From JAFGPF01 sp964500415 (lineage in GTDB: Bacteria; Chloroflexota; Dehalococcoidia; Dehalococcoidales; RBG-16-60-22), in NCBI GenBank assembly GCA_964500415.1, contig CAZCOB010000030.1, positions 1 through 22,927 of the forward strand: a stretch of 22,927 bases of DNA, read 5' to 3'. Below, piece by piece: positions 7,512 through 14,799 of this stretch. Numbering within the stretch: the stretch's first letter is position 1; every line of letters starts with the position of its first letter. A program made the position numbers and the translations under genes. The notes below the pieces were generated by a model. That model ran no database searches, had not been told where the DNA came from, and saw only the letters and a program-made list of their open reading frames with translations.

Positions 7512-7730
7512 ATGCAAGACAAGGTGGAAGAGATACTCGAAAAAGTACGCCCGGTTCTGGTGAGGGATGGCGGTAATGTAGAGCTGGTCGGTGTAGACGA
7601 CGGCACGGTTAAAGTGAAACTGGTCGGCGCCTGCGCCGGCTGTCCCATGTCCACCCTGACCCTGAAGAACGGGATTGAACGCATACTGAAGCAGGAAATC
7701 CCCGAAGTTAAAGAGGTAGTAGCCGTCTGA
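7512..7730 (+). CDS. NifU-like (Nfu C-terminal domain) iron-sulfur scaffold protein
   Basis: The 72-residue protein is a complete single NifU C-terminal domain. It has the family pattern VRPVLVRDGGNVELV and the CAGC motif (Cys41, Cys44), which binds a [4Fe-4S] cluster between two subunits for delivery to apo-proteins. It lacks the N-terminal domains of NifU or NfuA, as is usual for small Nfu proteins in many bacteria. AAAGGAG lies 10 bp before the ATG. It is transcribed alone and converges on lysC with a 20-bp gap. Possible clients in the window are the radical SAM protein and the iron-sulfur flavoprotein, but that is speculation. Confidence 0.92.
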   Translation: MQDKVEEILEKVRPVLVRDGGNVELVGVDDGTVKVKLVGACAGCPMSTLTLKNGIERILKQEIPEVKEVVAV

Positions 7731-7750
7731 CCACCTCCCGGTAGCTTTGT

Positions 7751-8971
7751 TTAATCCTCTGTTTCCAGCTCGAAGGCGCGGTGCAGGGCACGCACCGCGT
7801 CCTTTACTCTGACCTCATCGATGATGCAGGTTATCCGTATTTCCGATGTCGCAATTAGCTGTATGTTGATATTCTCTTTGTGGAGGGTATCGAACATGCG
7901 GGCAGCGTATCCGGGGGCATACTGCATACCGGTGCCGATAATGCTGACCTTGCCCAGCTTGGAATCACTGACACACTCCCTGGCACCGATGACTCTGGCT
8001 ATCGGCTCGATGACCGCCATCGCCCCTTTCAACTCGCTCTTGGTTACCGTGAACGTAAGGTCGGTGATATTTTCGACGCTGGCGTTCTGGACGATGGTAT
8101 CGATGCTGATACCGGCCTCCGCCAGGGGGACGAAAATTCCCGCGGCGATACCCGGACGGTCGGGGACACCCACCACGGTAATCTTGGCCACATCAAGGTC
8201 ATGGGCTATGCCTCTTACTTTGTTTCGTACTTCCATAGACACCTCTTTGTGAATTAACGTACCGGGGTTCTCATTAAAGCTGGATGCTACCAGAATGGGA
8301 ACGCTGAACAGTGCCCCCAGCTCAATCGCACGGGGGTGTATCGCCTTGAACCCGTAGGTTACCATTTCCAGCATTTCCTCATAGCTTATCTCTGTCAGCT
8401 TCCGCGCCTCCGGGAAAAGACGCGGGTCGGTGGTATAAATACCGTCTACATCGGTGTATCTTTCGCATCTTTTTGCCTTTAGCCCGGCTGCCAGCGCCAC
8501 CGCCGTGGTATCCGAGCCGCCCCTCCCCAGGGTGGTGATATCCATATCCTCGGTAATGCCTTGGAAACCGGCTACAATAACGATTTTACCCTTTTCCAGC
8601 TCTTTGGCGACACGCTTGGGGTCGATATCCGTAATCAGCGCCTTGCTGAAAGCGGCGTCGGTCCTGATACCCGCCTGGGCGCCGCTGAGGCTGATAGCCG
8701 GACAGCCCATGTCGTGCAGCGCCATCGCCAGTAGGGTGCTGGAGACGACCTCGCCGGTGGAGAGCAGGACGTCGAGCTCCCGCGTGTGCGGATGCTCGGC
8801 AACCTGATAGGCCAGCTTAACCAGGTCGTCGGTCATATCGCCCATTGCCGAAACGACCACCACCACGTCGTTGTTGGACTCTTTGGTTTTGACGATGCGT
8901 CTGGCGACGTTTTTAATCTTCCCGGCGTCTGCTACCGAAGACCCGCCGTATTTCTGTACGATTAATGCCAT
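7751..8971 (-). CDS. lysC: Aspartate kinase
   Basis: This 406-residue monofunctional aspartokinase phosphorylates aspartate, the first step to lysine, threonine and methionine. The kinase domain opens with VQKYGGSSVADA; FQGITEDMDITTLGRGGSDT forms the nucleotide and substrate site. The C-terminal third has two ACT domains (ITVVGVPDRPGIAAGIF and VSIIGTGMQYAPGYAARMF), which usually bind lysine or threonine for feedback control. Length is typical. It lies 65 bp downstream of the PGM-like gene on the same strand; the gap holds a TGCGCA repeat. The ribosome binding site is weak (AAGAGA). Confidence 0.95.
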   Translation of the reverse strand: MALIVQKYGGSSVADAGKIKNVARRIVKTKESNNDVVVVVSAMGDMTDDLVKLAYQVAEHPHTRELDVLLSTGEVVSSTLLAMALHDMGCPAISLSGAQAGIRTDAAFSKALITDIDPKRVAKELEKGKIVIVAGFQGITEDMDITTLGRGGSDTTAVALAAGLKAKRCERYTDVDGIYTTDPRLFPEARKLTEISYEEMLEMVTYGFKAIHPRAIELGALFSVPILVASSFNENPGTLIHKEVSMEVRNKVRGIAHDLDVAKITVVGVPDRPGIAAGIFVPLAEAGISIDTIVQNASVENITDLTFTVTKSELKGAMAVIEPIARVIGARECVSDSKLGKVSIIGTGMQYAPGYAARMFDTLHKENINIQLIATSEIRITCIIDEVRVKDAVRALHRAFELETED

Positions 8972-8992
8972 ATTATTTATCTCTTTACCATA

Positions 8993-9013
8993 CTCAATTG
9001 CGCAACTGCGCAG
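8993..9013. repeat. TGCGCA interspersed repeat, copy iii
   Basis: TGCGCA occurs at 8999 and 9007 with 8-bp spacing, inside the same longer consensus as copy i, followed by TGCCCAT, which can pair with GGGCA further on. It fills the 65-bp space between the PGM-like gene and lysC. Confidence 0.7.
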
Positions 9014-9036
9014 CTGCCCATCCGGGCAACCTCTTT

Positions 9037-10224
9037 CTAACCCCCCACCAGCTTCGCCATTATTTTATAACCTTCCTCGATGAAAACGCCAGTCTTACCA
9101 GCCTCGGCCTCGGTAAACCTTTTCGCCCCGTTAGCCTTTACACCCTTCCCCCATATTAAAAACGGCACGGGGTCGGCGGTATGGGTGCGTAATTTAATCG
9201 GGGTGGGGTGGTCAGGCATAACCAGCACGCGCAGGTCATCGCCCCGCCGCTCCCAAAGCCGCCCCATAGCCTCGGCGTCTACCTTCTGAATAGCTTCTAC
9301 CTTTTCATCAATGAGGCCGCCGTGGGCGGCCTCGTCCGGCGCCTCTATATGAACCACCGCCAGTTCGTGCCTTTTGAGAGCTTCCAGGGCGCCCGCTATC
9401 TGGGCGGCGTTGTCGTTATCCGGCCCGTCGGTCACCCCCCTGATATCCAGCACTTCCATCCCCGCCATTTTAGCCAGTCCTTTGAGAAGGTCCACTCCGG
9501 ATGTCAGGGCGGCATTAATTCCGTACACTTCTTCGAAAGGTGGCATCGCAGGCACCTGCCCGCTGCCCCAGAAAAGCCAGATAGTGGTAACGGGCATATA
9601 GCCGCGGTCCCGGCGCGCTACGTTGATTCTGTGGCTTCTCAGCAGGGTTTCAGAGCGCGCCATGAGGTCAAGGAGGAGGTCGCTACCCTCTCCTTTCGGT
9701 AGAAAATCTTTCACGGTTTTTCCGGGGATATCGTGGGGCGGGGTGCAGACGGCTTTCAGGGTATCCCCGTGCCCCTTTAGCTTTAAGATATGCCGATAGC
9801 TGACGCCGGGGTAGAAACTCACGTCATCACCGCCGAGTTCCTCGTTAAGAGCCGCGATGATTTCTTTAGCTTCGTCACTGGATATGTGGCCGGCGCTGTA
9901 GTCGTCCATTTTACCGTCCCGCACCGCCACCAGGTTGCACCGGAAAACCGCCTCTCCCTCGCCGATATTTACACCCAGGCTCAGCGCTTCGATGGAGGCG
10001 CGGCCTTTGTAATAGATTTCAGGGTCGTAGCCCAATACCGACATGCAGGCGCAGGCGCTGCTGGGCTCCATCCCGGGCGGCACGGTACGTACCAGTCCCA
10101 GGGTGCCTTCTTTTGCCATTGCATCCAGGTTGGGTGTCCGGGCAATCTCAAGACAGGTCCTTCCGCCTCTTTCCGGCAGGGGCAGTCCGGCGGCTCCATC
10201 GATTATCAGAACCAGGTATTTCAT
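9037..10224 (-). CDS. Cofactor-independent phosphoglycerate mutase-like protein; candidate homoserine kinase
   Basis: The 395-residue protein belongs to the archaeal-type (ApgM) branch of the alkaline phosphatase superfamily. It begins with the metal-binding strand YLVLIIDGAAG, contains EPSSACACMSVLGYDP with the probable nucleophilic Ser, and ends with the metal ligands in DGPDNDNA, EAPDEAAHGG and VMPDHPTP. One subgroup (TIGR02535) has been proposed to be a homoserine kinase because it lies beside aspartate-family genes. Here it directly precedes lysC on the same strand, which supports the threonine-pathway role over glycolysis; neither is shown. GGAG lies 11 bp before the ATG. The tRNA-Pro gene diverges from it. 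Confidence 0.88.
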   Translation of the reverse strand: MKYLVLIIDGAAGLPLPERGGRTCLEIARTPNLDAMAKEGTLGLVRTVPPGMEPSSACACMSVLGYDPEIYYKGRASIEALSLGVNIGEGEAVFRCNLVAVRDGKMDDYSAGHISSDEAKEIIAALNEELGGDDVSFYPGVSYRHILKLKGHGDTLKAVCTPPHDIPGKTVKDFLPKGEGSDLLLDLMARSETLLRSHRINVARRDRGYMPVTTIWLFWGSGQVPAMPPFEEVYGINAALTSGVDLLKGLAKMAGMEVLDIRGVTDGPDNDNAAQIAGALEALKRHELAVVHIEAPDEAAHGGLIDEKVEAIQKVDAEAMGRLWERRGDDLRVLVMPDHPTPIKLRTHTADPVPFLIWGKGVKANGAKRFTEAEAGKTGVFIEEGYKIMAKLVGG

Positions 10225-10240
10225 TCTCTTATCGCTCCAG

Positions 10241-10270
10241 TTTACAACGGAGGCCCAATACGCCTATAAT
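10241..10270 (+). promoter_or_regulatory. Promoter for tRNA-Pro
   Basis: TTTACA (10241-10246) and TATAAT (10265-10270) are separated by 18 bp. Expected start is near 10277, only two bases before the mature tRNA 5' end, so the primary transcript would have almost no leader. Confidence 0.75.
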
Positions 10271-10278
10271 AGTGCTGG

Positions 10279-10355
10279 CGGGGCGTAGCGCAGCCTGGTA
10301 GCGCGCCGCGTTCGGGACGCGGAGGTCGGCAGTTCAAACCTGCCCGCCCCGACCA
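10279..10355 (+). tRNA. tRNA-Pro (anticodon CGG)
   Basis: The full cloverleaf folds by eye. Acceptor CGGGGCG (10279-10285) pairs with CGCCCCG (10345-10351). The D stem is GCGC/GCGC. The anticodon stem CCGCG/CGCGG holds loop TTCGGGA with anticodon CGG (10313-10315), reading CCG proline codons. The T stem GGCAG/CTGCC holds TTCAAAC. The discriminator is A, and CCA is encoded (10353-10355). No intron or mismatch was seen. Confidence 0.97.
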
Positions 10356-10372
10356 TTCTCTTTACTCCCGGT

Positions 10373-10636
10373 TCAAAGTCTCTTATAGGTTCCCTCGTTA
10401 CGGCGTGCGATTCTAACGACCTCAACCAACTCCTGCTTTTCCTCGATGCGATATATAATCCGGAAACGCCCGACGCGGACACGCCAGAAGTCTTTGGCCT
10501 TGAGTTTGATTACGCCGTCGGGCCGCTGGTTCTCAGCCAAAGATTGGAGGCGCAGGAGTAAAGCAGCATAATCACTTTTGCTCAATCCTAGAAGCTCTTT
10601 TTCAGCCGCTGGTTTGACTTTAACTCTGTAAGTCAC
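10373..10636 (-). CDS. RelE/ParE-family toxin
   Basis: An 87-residue RelE/ParE-fold protein. The start TYRVKVKPAAEKEL is the usual first strand and helix; FWRVRVGRFRIIYRI and VVRIARRNEGTYKRL give the conserved arginine-rich strands and end of RelE mRNA interferases. The GTG at 10634-10636 overlaps the antitoxin stop by 4 bp (GTGA) and matches the family N-terminus better than the longer ATG reading at 10660. Such toxins cleave mRNA at the ribosome and are held inactive by the partner antitoxin. The stop lies 18 bp from the 3' end of tRNA-Pro, on the opposite strand. Confidence 0.85.
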   Translation of the reverse strand: MTYRVKVKPAAEKELLGLSKSDYAALLLRLQSLAENQRPDGVIKLKAKDFWRVRVGRFRIIYRIEEKQELVEVVRIARRNEGTYKRL

Positions 10637-10902
10637 GCTCTTTCGTGATTGCCTTTCCACCGACGGTCGAGCTCTTCGAGAGTTAATGAGCCATCTTCCG
10701 GCTCATTCACGGCTTTCAGGGCTTCCTTCTCATCTTCCTCCAGTTCCAGCATTTCCAAGACGGCTTCCCGAATGAGGTTTGCCATCGAAGTTCGCCGCTC
10801 GAACGCCATGCGCCTCAATGCTTCACGATGTTCCTCAGTCAGGAAAATGGTCGTCCTCTTGAGACCGTTTTTCTTCTTGTTCTCGGATTTAATAATCGTC
10901 AT
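10633..10902 (-). CDS. Ribbon-helix-helix (CopG-like) antitoxin
   Basis: The roughly 89-residue protein has an N-terminal RHH DNA-binding fold (KRTTIFLTEEHREALRRMAF then SMANLIREAVLEML) and a C-terminal acidic segment (EEDEKEALKAVNEPEDGSLT) likely to wrap the toxin. The ATG at 10900-10902 is chosen since GAGGGGG lies 8 bp upstream; an ATG six bases earlier (10906-10908) is also possible. Translationally coupled to the toxin by a 4-bp overlap. It probably represses its own promoter through the tandem sites at 10946-10961. Confidence 0.85.
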   Translation of the reverse strand: MTIIKSENKKKNGLKRTTIFLTEEHREALRRMAFERRTSMANLIREAVLEMLELEEDEKEALKAVNEPEDGSLTLEELDRRWKGNHERA

Positions 10903-10945
10903 CTTCATCACCCCCTCTGAAAACATAATAACATATAAACACCGC

Positions 10946-10961
10946 TATGTCTATATGTCTA
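10946..10961 (-). promoter_or_regulatory. Tandem operator of the toxin-antitoxin operon
   Basis: Two perfect, adjacent copies of TATGTCTA (10946-10953 and 10954-10961) lie upstream of the antitoxin start and overlap the predicted -10. Paired short direct repeats of this size are typical targets of RHH dimers, which bind side by side. The autoregulatory role is inferred from position. Confidence 0.6.
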
Positions 10962-10975
10962 ACGGGAAAAGTCAA
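10948..10975 (-). promoter_or_regulatory. Promoter for the toxin-antitoxin operon
   Basis: On the minus strand TTGACT (10970-10975) is followed after 16 bp by TAGACA (10948-10953). The -10 lies within one operator half, so repressor binding would block polymerase. Confidence 0.5.
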
Positions 10976-11003
10976 GCGAGCAAGTTCACGCACCCCGACC
11001 AAC

Positions 11004-11786
11004 TTACTCAGCTTTTTTCTTCGCCTCCTCCCAGAGGTCGTTTTTATCCTCAAAGGAAAGCTCCGGGAAATTCAGTCCCCGCTGGCGGCACAGCTCTTCC
11101 ATGTACGCGAAGCGTTTATAAAATTTCCGGTTCGCCTCCCGGAGCGCCACCTCAGCGTCGATTCCCTCCCAGCGGGCGACGTTGACCAGCGTAAATAAAA
11201 GGTCGCCGAACTCCAGCTCCTTCTCTTCCCGGCTGGTTGAATCCTTGATTTCCCTGACCTCCTCCGCCAGCTTATCTATAACCCCCCCGATATCCTCCCA
11301 CTCGAAGCCGACACGCACTGCCCTGCGTGAAATTTCGTGGGCATAGCCCAGAGCCGGCATGTCCTTCGGCACGCCCTCCAGCATGGAAACCCCCTCCCCC
11401 CTTTCCCCCCGCTTAATTTCCTCCCAGTTGTGCATTACTTCTTCGGCGCTATCGGCCTTGCCGGTGCCGAAGACATGCGGGTGGCGCCGTACAATCTTGG
11501 TGGCGATACTTGTCACCACGTCGCCTATCTCGAACTCCCCGTTATCTGTGGCAATCTGGGCGTGCAGCATAATTTGCAAAAGCAGGTCGCCCAGTTCCTC
11601 ACAGAGCTTTTTAGATTCCCCCTCGTCGAGCGCCTCGAGTACCTCGTAGCACTCGGAAAGCAGGTTTCCCCGCAGCGACTGATGCGTCTGCTCTCTGTCC
11701 CAAGGGCAGCCGTCCGGGGCTCGCAGCCTGGCGATTATTTCCACCAGAGAGTCGAATTTACTTAAGTCCTGAGGTAAAGACAACAT
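11004..11786 (-). CDS. mazG: Nucleoside triphosphate pyrophosphohydrolase MazG
   Basis: The 260-residue protein hydrolyses NTPs or dNTPs to monophosphates plus pyrophosphate. Two MazG domains are visible: SECYEVLEALDEG with EELGDLLLQI, and AEEVREIK with LEFGDLLFTL; each has the EExxE...ExxD metal-binding pattern. Length and layout match E. coli MazG (263 residues). The start ATG at 11784-11786 follows AAGGAGG very closely; an upstream extension to 11912 reads through the spacer and has no family match. It follows fmt by 67 bp on the same strand and is probably in its operon. No mazE/mazF pair is present. Confidence 0.92.
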   Translation of the reverse strand: MLSLPQDLSKFDSLVEIIARLRAPDGCPWDREQTHQSLRGNLLSECYEVLEALDEGESKKLCEELGDLLLQIMLHAQIATDNGEFEIGDVVTSIATKIVRRHPHVFGTGKADSAEEVMHNWEEIKRGERGEGVSMLEGVPKDMPALGYAHEISRRAVRVGFEWEDIGGVIDKLAEEVREIKDSTSREEKELEFGDLLFTLVNVARWEGIDAEVALREANRKFYKRFAYMEELCRQRGLNFPELSFEDKNDLWEEAKKKAE

Positions 11787-11853
11787 CGCCTCCTTAACAC
11801 TGATTATACAGGCTGAATGTAGGCGGGGCAACACGAGAAATATATATAACTTC

Positions 11854-12792
11854 TTAGCCCGCCAACACCGCCCCGATGATATCCCGCTGCCCCCTAACAA
11901 ACTCATCGGCATTCATGACCCGCTTCCCCTCCAGCTGCACCCTGATTACACCCAGCATGCCCTCGCCCGTGCCGATGCCCAATCCTGCCTCCTGTCCGGT
12001 CAGTGCCACGACCTTCCCGGCTTCCGCTCCCCTTTGGCCGGGAAGGACCACCCCCTCCAGTACCTTGAGCTGCTTCCCCCGCCAGGTGGTGTAACACCCC
12101 GGCCAGGGGTTGAAAGCACGAACCCTGCGCCAGATTTCCACCGCAGCAAGATTCCAGTCTATCTCTCCGGCTTCTTTGGTAATCCGGCTGAAATAGGTGG
12201 CCTCGTCCTCGTTCTGGGGGAGGGACGTAATTTCGTTACGCAACCAGCCGTTAAGGGCCTCCAGCAGCAGATGAGCGCCTGCCAGCGACAGCCTGTCCGT
12301 AAGGGTAGCAGTATTATCCCGCTGGGAAATCGGGACGGCCGCCCTGGCCAGCAATGGTCCGGTATCGAGCTTCAACCTGACGAGCTGGATGCTGACACCG
12401 GTAAATTCATCTCCCGCCAGTATCGCCGATGCCACCGGCGAGGCTCCCCGGTGCCTGGGCAACAGCGAAAAGTGGACATTTACGCACTGGTGAGACGGTA
12501 TGTCCAGGACCGTCTGCGGTAAAACCTGCCCGAAGGCGCACACCACGATTACATCGGGTTTTAGTGCCACCAGTTGCGCCACGGCCCCGTCCGACCGGAA
12601 GCTTTCCGGCTGGAAAACCGGCAGTCCCAGTTTTAAGGCCGACTCCTTTACCGGCGGCGGAACTATGGCGCGCCCCCGCCCGGCGGGCCTGTCCGGCTGC
12701 GTATATACCCCGACAACGTCATAACCGTTACGGACAAGGCACTCCAGCGACGGCACGGCGAATCCCGGCGAACCCATAAAAACGATGCGCAA
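11854..12792 (-). CDS. fmt: Methionyl-tRNA formyltransferase
   Basis: The 312-residue enzyme transfers a formyl group from 10-formyl-tetrahydrofolate to initiator Met-tRNA. RIVFMGSPGFAVPSLE opens the formyltransferase domain; NVHFSLLPRHRGASPV carries the catalytic His region and folate site, followed by the C-terminal tRNA-binding domain (AFNPWPGCYTTWRGKQLKV). Length is typical. The start is TTG at 12790-12792, chosen because GGAGG lies 6 bp upstream and the reading MRIVFMG matches the family. The extended -10 promoter at 12814-12842 serves fmt and probably mazG. Confidence 0.95.
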   Translation of the reverse strand: MRIVFMGSPGFAVPSLECLVRNGYDVVGVYTQPDRPAGRGRAIVPPPVKESALKLGLPVFQPESFRSDGAVAQLVALKPDVIVVCAFGQVLPQTVLDIPSHQCVNVHFSLLPRHRGASPVASAILAGDEFTGVSIQLVRLKLDTGPLLARAAVPISQRDNTATLTDRLSLAGAHLLLEALNGWLRNEITSLPQNEDEATYFSRITKEAGEIDWNLAAVEIWRRVRAFNPWPGCYTTWRGKQLKVLEGVVLPGQRGAEAGKVVALTGQEAGLGIGTGEGMLGVIRVQLEGKRVMNADEFVRGQRDIIGAVLAG

Positions 12793-13152
12793 TTTAGTCC
12801 TCCAGACTCAAGAATTCTATCACTTAAAATATTTTTCAACAACTTTTCGTTTTAGGCTGGCAACCCCCGAAAACGGTTAAAAAACACAGTTTACAAGAGC
12901 TACCAAGAGGTAATATTGGGCAAAAATTGCTGGTTGCCGTCCTGATAAAATTTGCGTTGGGGGGGGTTACAGTTGTATGCTATGGATTGTTAATAATTTA
13001 ATTGTCTTAATTATTTATTAACTTTTTCCTCTACAGAACCCGCCGGCAGGGGCGGGAAATCCAGATAGCTTGCGAGGCAGGGGATTATTTTGCCTTTAAC
13101 AGGATAGGGGGTATTTTTGCCTGCGCCGGGTATTGATGCAGGCGTATAACCG
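12793..13152. other. AT-rich intergenic region between fmt and dnaA
   Basis: This 360-bp spacer between divergent fmt and dnaA has no ORF with coding character. It contains the fmt promoter, an 8-G run (12959-12966), an AT-rich block (about 12987-13027) that could unwind, a hairpin with a 6-bp stem (CCCGCC at 13039-13044 with GGCGGG at 13051-13056), and two imperfect copies of a GGGG(AT)TATTTTGCCT-like unit near 13079-13095 and 13105-13122, directly before dnaA. I saw no consensus DnaA box (TTATCCACA); TTTTCAACA near 12833 matches 7 of 9. Confidence 0.5.
12814..12842 (-). promoter_or_regulatory. Promoter for fmt-mazG
   Basis: On the minus strand TTGTTG (12837-12842) and TAGAAT (12814-12819) are separated by 17 bp, with a TG one base before the -10 (extended -10). 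It is about 22 bp upstream of the fmt start codon. Confidence 0.6.
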
Positions 13153-14517
13153 ATGGAACCAGCGCGAAACCGTACACCTCAGGAAATATGGGAAGCTGCT
13201 CTGGGAGAGCTACAGATCCAGGTTAGCAAACCTAACTACCGAACCTGGTTCAGTAAAACCTCCGGCTTAACCTATCAGAATAACTGCTTCGTCGTGGGTG
13301 TACCCAATACTTTCGCGGCTGAATACTTGGATAAAAATCAGCGTTCCCTTATCGAAAAGGCTTTATTCGGGCTTACTTCACCCGATGTCCAGGTGGAATT
13401 CCAGGTAAATGGCAAATCGCGCCATCACGGTATCAGCACCGACCAGCCGTCTTTACCGCCATCTCCCCCATCCTACACCAGATTGAACCCCCGCTATGAG
13501 TTCGATTCGTTTATCGAAGGCAGCGGCAATCGCCTGGCCCGCGCCGCCTCGCTGGCTGTAGCCAAGAACCCGGGACACAGCTATAACCCCCTGTATATCT
13601 ACGGCGGCTCCGGCCTCGGCAAGACTCACCTGCTCCACGCTATCGGGCATGCCGCCGCAGCCAGCAATATCAATGTTATCTGCATCAGCGCTGAACAGTT
13701 CACCAACGAATTCGTTGGTGCCCTGCGTGAGAAAACCACCGAGGAATTTCGCAGTAAGTACCGCAACATCGGCATGCTGCTTATTGACGATATCCACTTC
13801 ATCAGCGGCAAGGAGCAAACCGAGGAGAGTTTCTTCCATACTTTTAACGAATTGCACAACACCAACCGTCAAATCGTCATCACCAGCGATTGTCCTCCCA
13901 AGTCGATGCCCCTCTTGGAAGAAAGGCTACGTTCACGCTTCGAATGGGGCCTTATCGTCGATATTCAGCCGCCGGACTTTGAAACCCGGCTGGCAATACT
14001 GCAATCGAAAACCCTGCAAAACGGCGCCAACATTGATACCAAGGTGCTCGAGTTGATAGCTCGGGAGTCACAGCGTAATATCAGGGTGCTGGAGGGCTCG
14101 CTAAACCGCGTCGTCGCCTATGCCAACCTGCTAGGTACGGTGCCGGATTTGGATGTTACCGCCAGAGCCCTGAATGACTTAGCCAATAAAGAATATACGG
14201 CGGATAATATAACTCCAGGCTCCATCGTAGAGGCCGTTGCCGAGTGTTTCCAGTTGACCAGTGAAGAACTGCTGGGGAGGAAACGTGATAAGGATACCGC
14301 CATGGCCCGTCGGCTGGCAATGTACGTCATCCGCCAGGAAACCAATTTCTCCCTGGTCCAGATCGGCCAGGAACTAGGCAACCGCGACGCTGCCTCGGTT
14401 ACCGCCGCCTGCAAAAAGATAACCGGTGAAATCGGTGATAATCCATACATAAAGAGAAAAATCCGCGATATACACCGTCAGTTACACCCGAAAAACGCAC
14501 CAAAGAACACAGTCTGA
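13153..14517 (+). CDS. dnaA: Chromosomal replication initiator protein DnaA
   Basis: The 454-residue initiator has all four domains. Domain I (TWFSKTSGLTYQNNCFVVGV) is followed by a short linker, then the AAA+ domain with Walker A GGSGLGKT (about 152-159) and Walker B LLIDDIHF, then domain IV. The usual DnaA signature is RDHTTV; here residues 411-416 read RDAASV, so the His and two Thr that contact the DnaA box in E. coli are replaced by Ala, Ala and Ser. The flanking basic region (GRKRDKDTAMARRLAM) is retained. The ATG has only a weak ribosome binding site. It stands alone between two AT-rich spacers and is not followed by dnaN. Confidence 0.95.
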   Translation: MEPARNRTPQEIWEAALGELQIQVSKPNYRTWFSKTSGLTYQNNCFVVGVPNTFAAEYLDKNQRSLIEKALFGLTSPDVQVEFQVNGKSRHHGISTDQPSLPPSPPSYTRLNPRYEFDSFIEGSGNRLARAASLAVAKNPGHSYNPLYIYGGSGLGKTHLLHAIGHAAAASNINVICISAEQFTNEFVGALREKTTEEFRSKYRNIGMLLIDDIHFISGKEQTEESFFHTFNELHNTNRQIVITSDCPPKSMPLLEERLRSRFEWGLIVDIQPPDFETRLAILQSKTLQNGANIDTKVLELIARESQRNIRVLEGSLNRVVAYANLLGTVPDLDVTARALNDLANKEYTADNITPGSIVEAVAECFQLTSEELLGRKRDKDTAMARRLAMYVIRQETNFSLVQIGQELGNRDAASVTAACKKITGEIGDNPYIKRKIRDIHRQLHPKNAPKNTV

Positions 14518-14799
14518 ATGTAGAGACGGTCCAGCGTTCCCTATACTACTTGCCGTATGTGGCGATTTTACTTCTTTCTATGTTATTGATATTTTTTACA
14601 AATTATGCGGTATATTTGCTATTATATTGAACATTTCTTTTACAATGTATCCTCAAGTCCCTTCGCACGCCACACGAAGATTATTTTTAATTCGAGTTTT
14701 ATCCAATGCTATTATTAGTGATAATATTAATGAAATAGAATAGAGTATATTTTGTAGTATAATCATATTACGATAAAATGTCTCTCATGGAGTTGATAG
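14518..14799. other. AT-rich intergenic region between dnaA and obg; candidate origin
   Basis: These 282 bases hold no gene. They are strongly AT-rich, with long A/T stretches around 14577-14640 and 14680-14760. A TTATCCAAT matching 7 of 9 DnaA-box positions lies near 14699. Plus-strand base skew and gene direction appear to switch around here. An origin role is inferred, not shown. A TATAAT at 14758 may belong to the obg promoter. Confidence 0.4.
14758..14763 (+). promoter_or_regulatory. Possible -10 element for the obg operon
   Basis: A perfect TATAAT lies 37 bp upstream of the obg start. No good -35 is seen at 16-18 bp, so this is tentative. Confidence 0.35.

Noticed and set aside
11004..11786. 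MazG as part of a MazEF toxin-antitoxin locus
   Set aside because: No mazE or mazF is next to it. The nearby pair at 10373-10902 is RelE/RHH with its own promoter and operator.
11787..11912. N-terminal extension of MazG
   Set aside because: The extension overlaps the fmt end and spacer, lacks family similarity, and a ribosome binding site precedes the ATG at 11784-11786.
12959..12966. Run of eight G upstream of dnaA as a slippage or quadruplex element
   Set aside because: Only one G tract is present, so a stable quadruplex is not supported; the length may even be a sequencing artefact.
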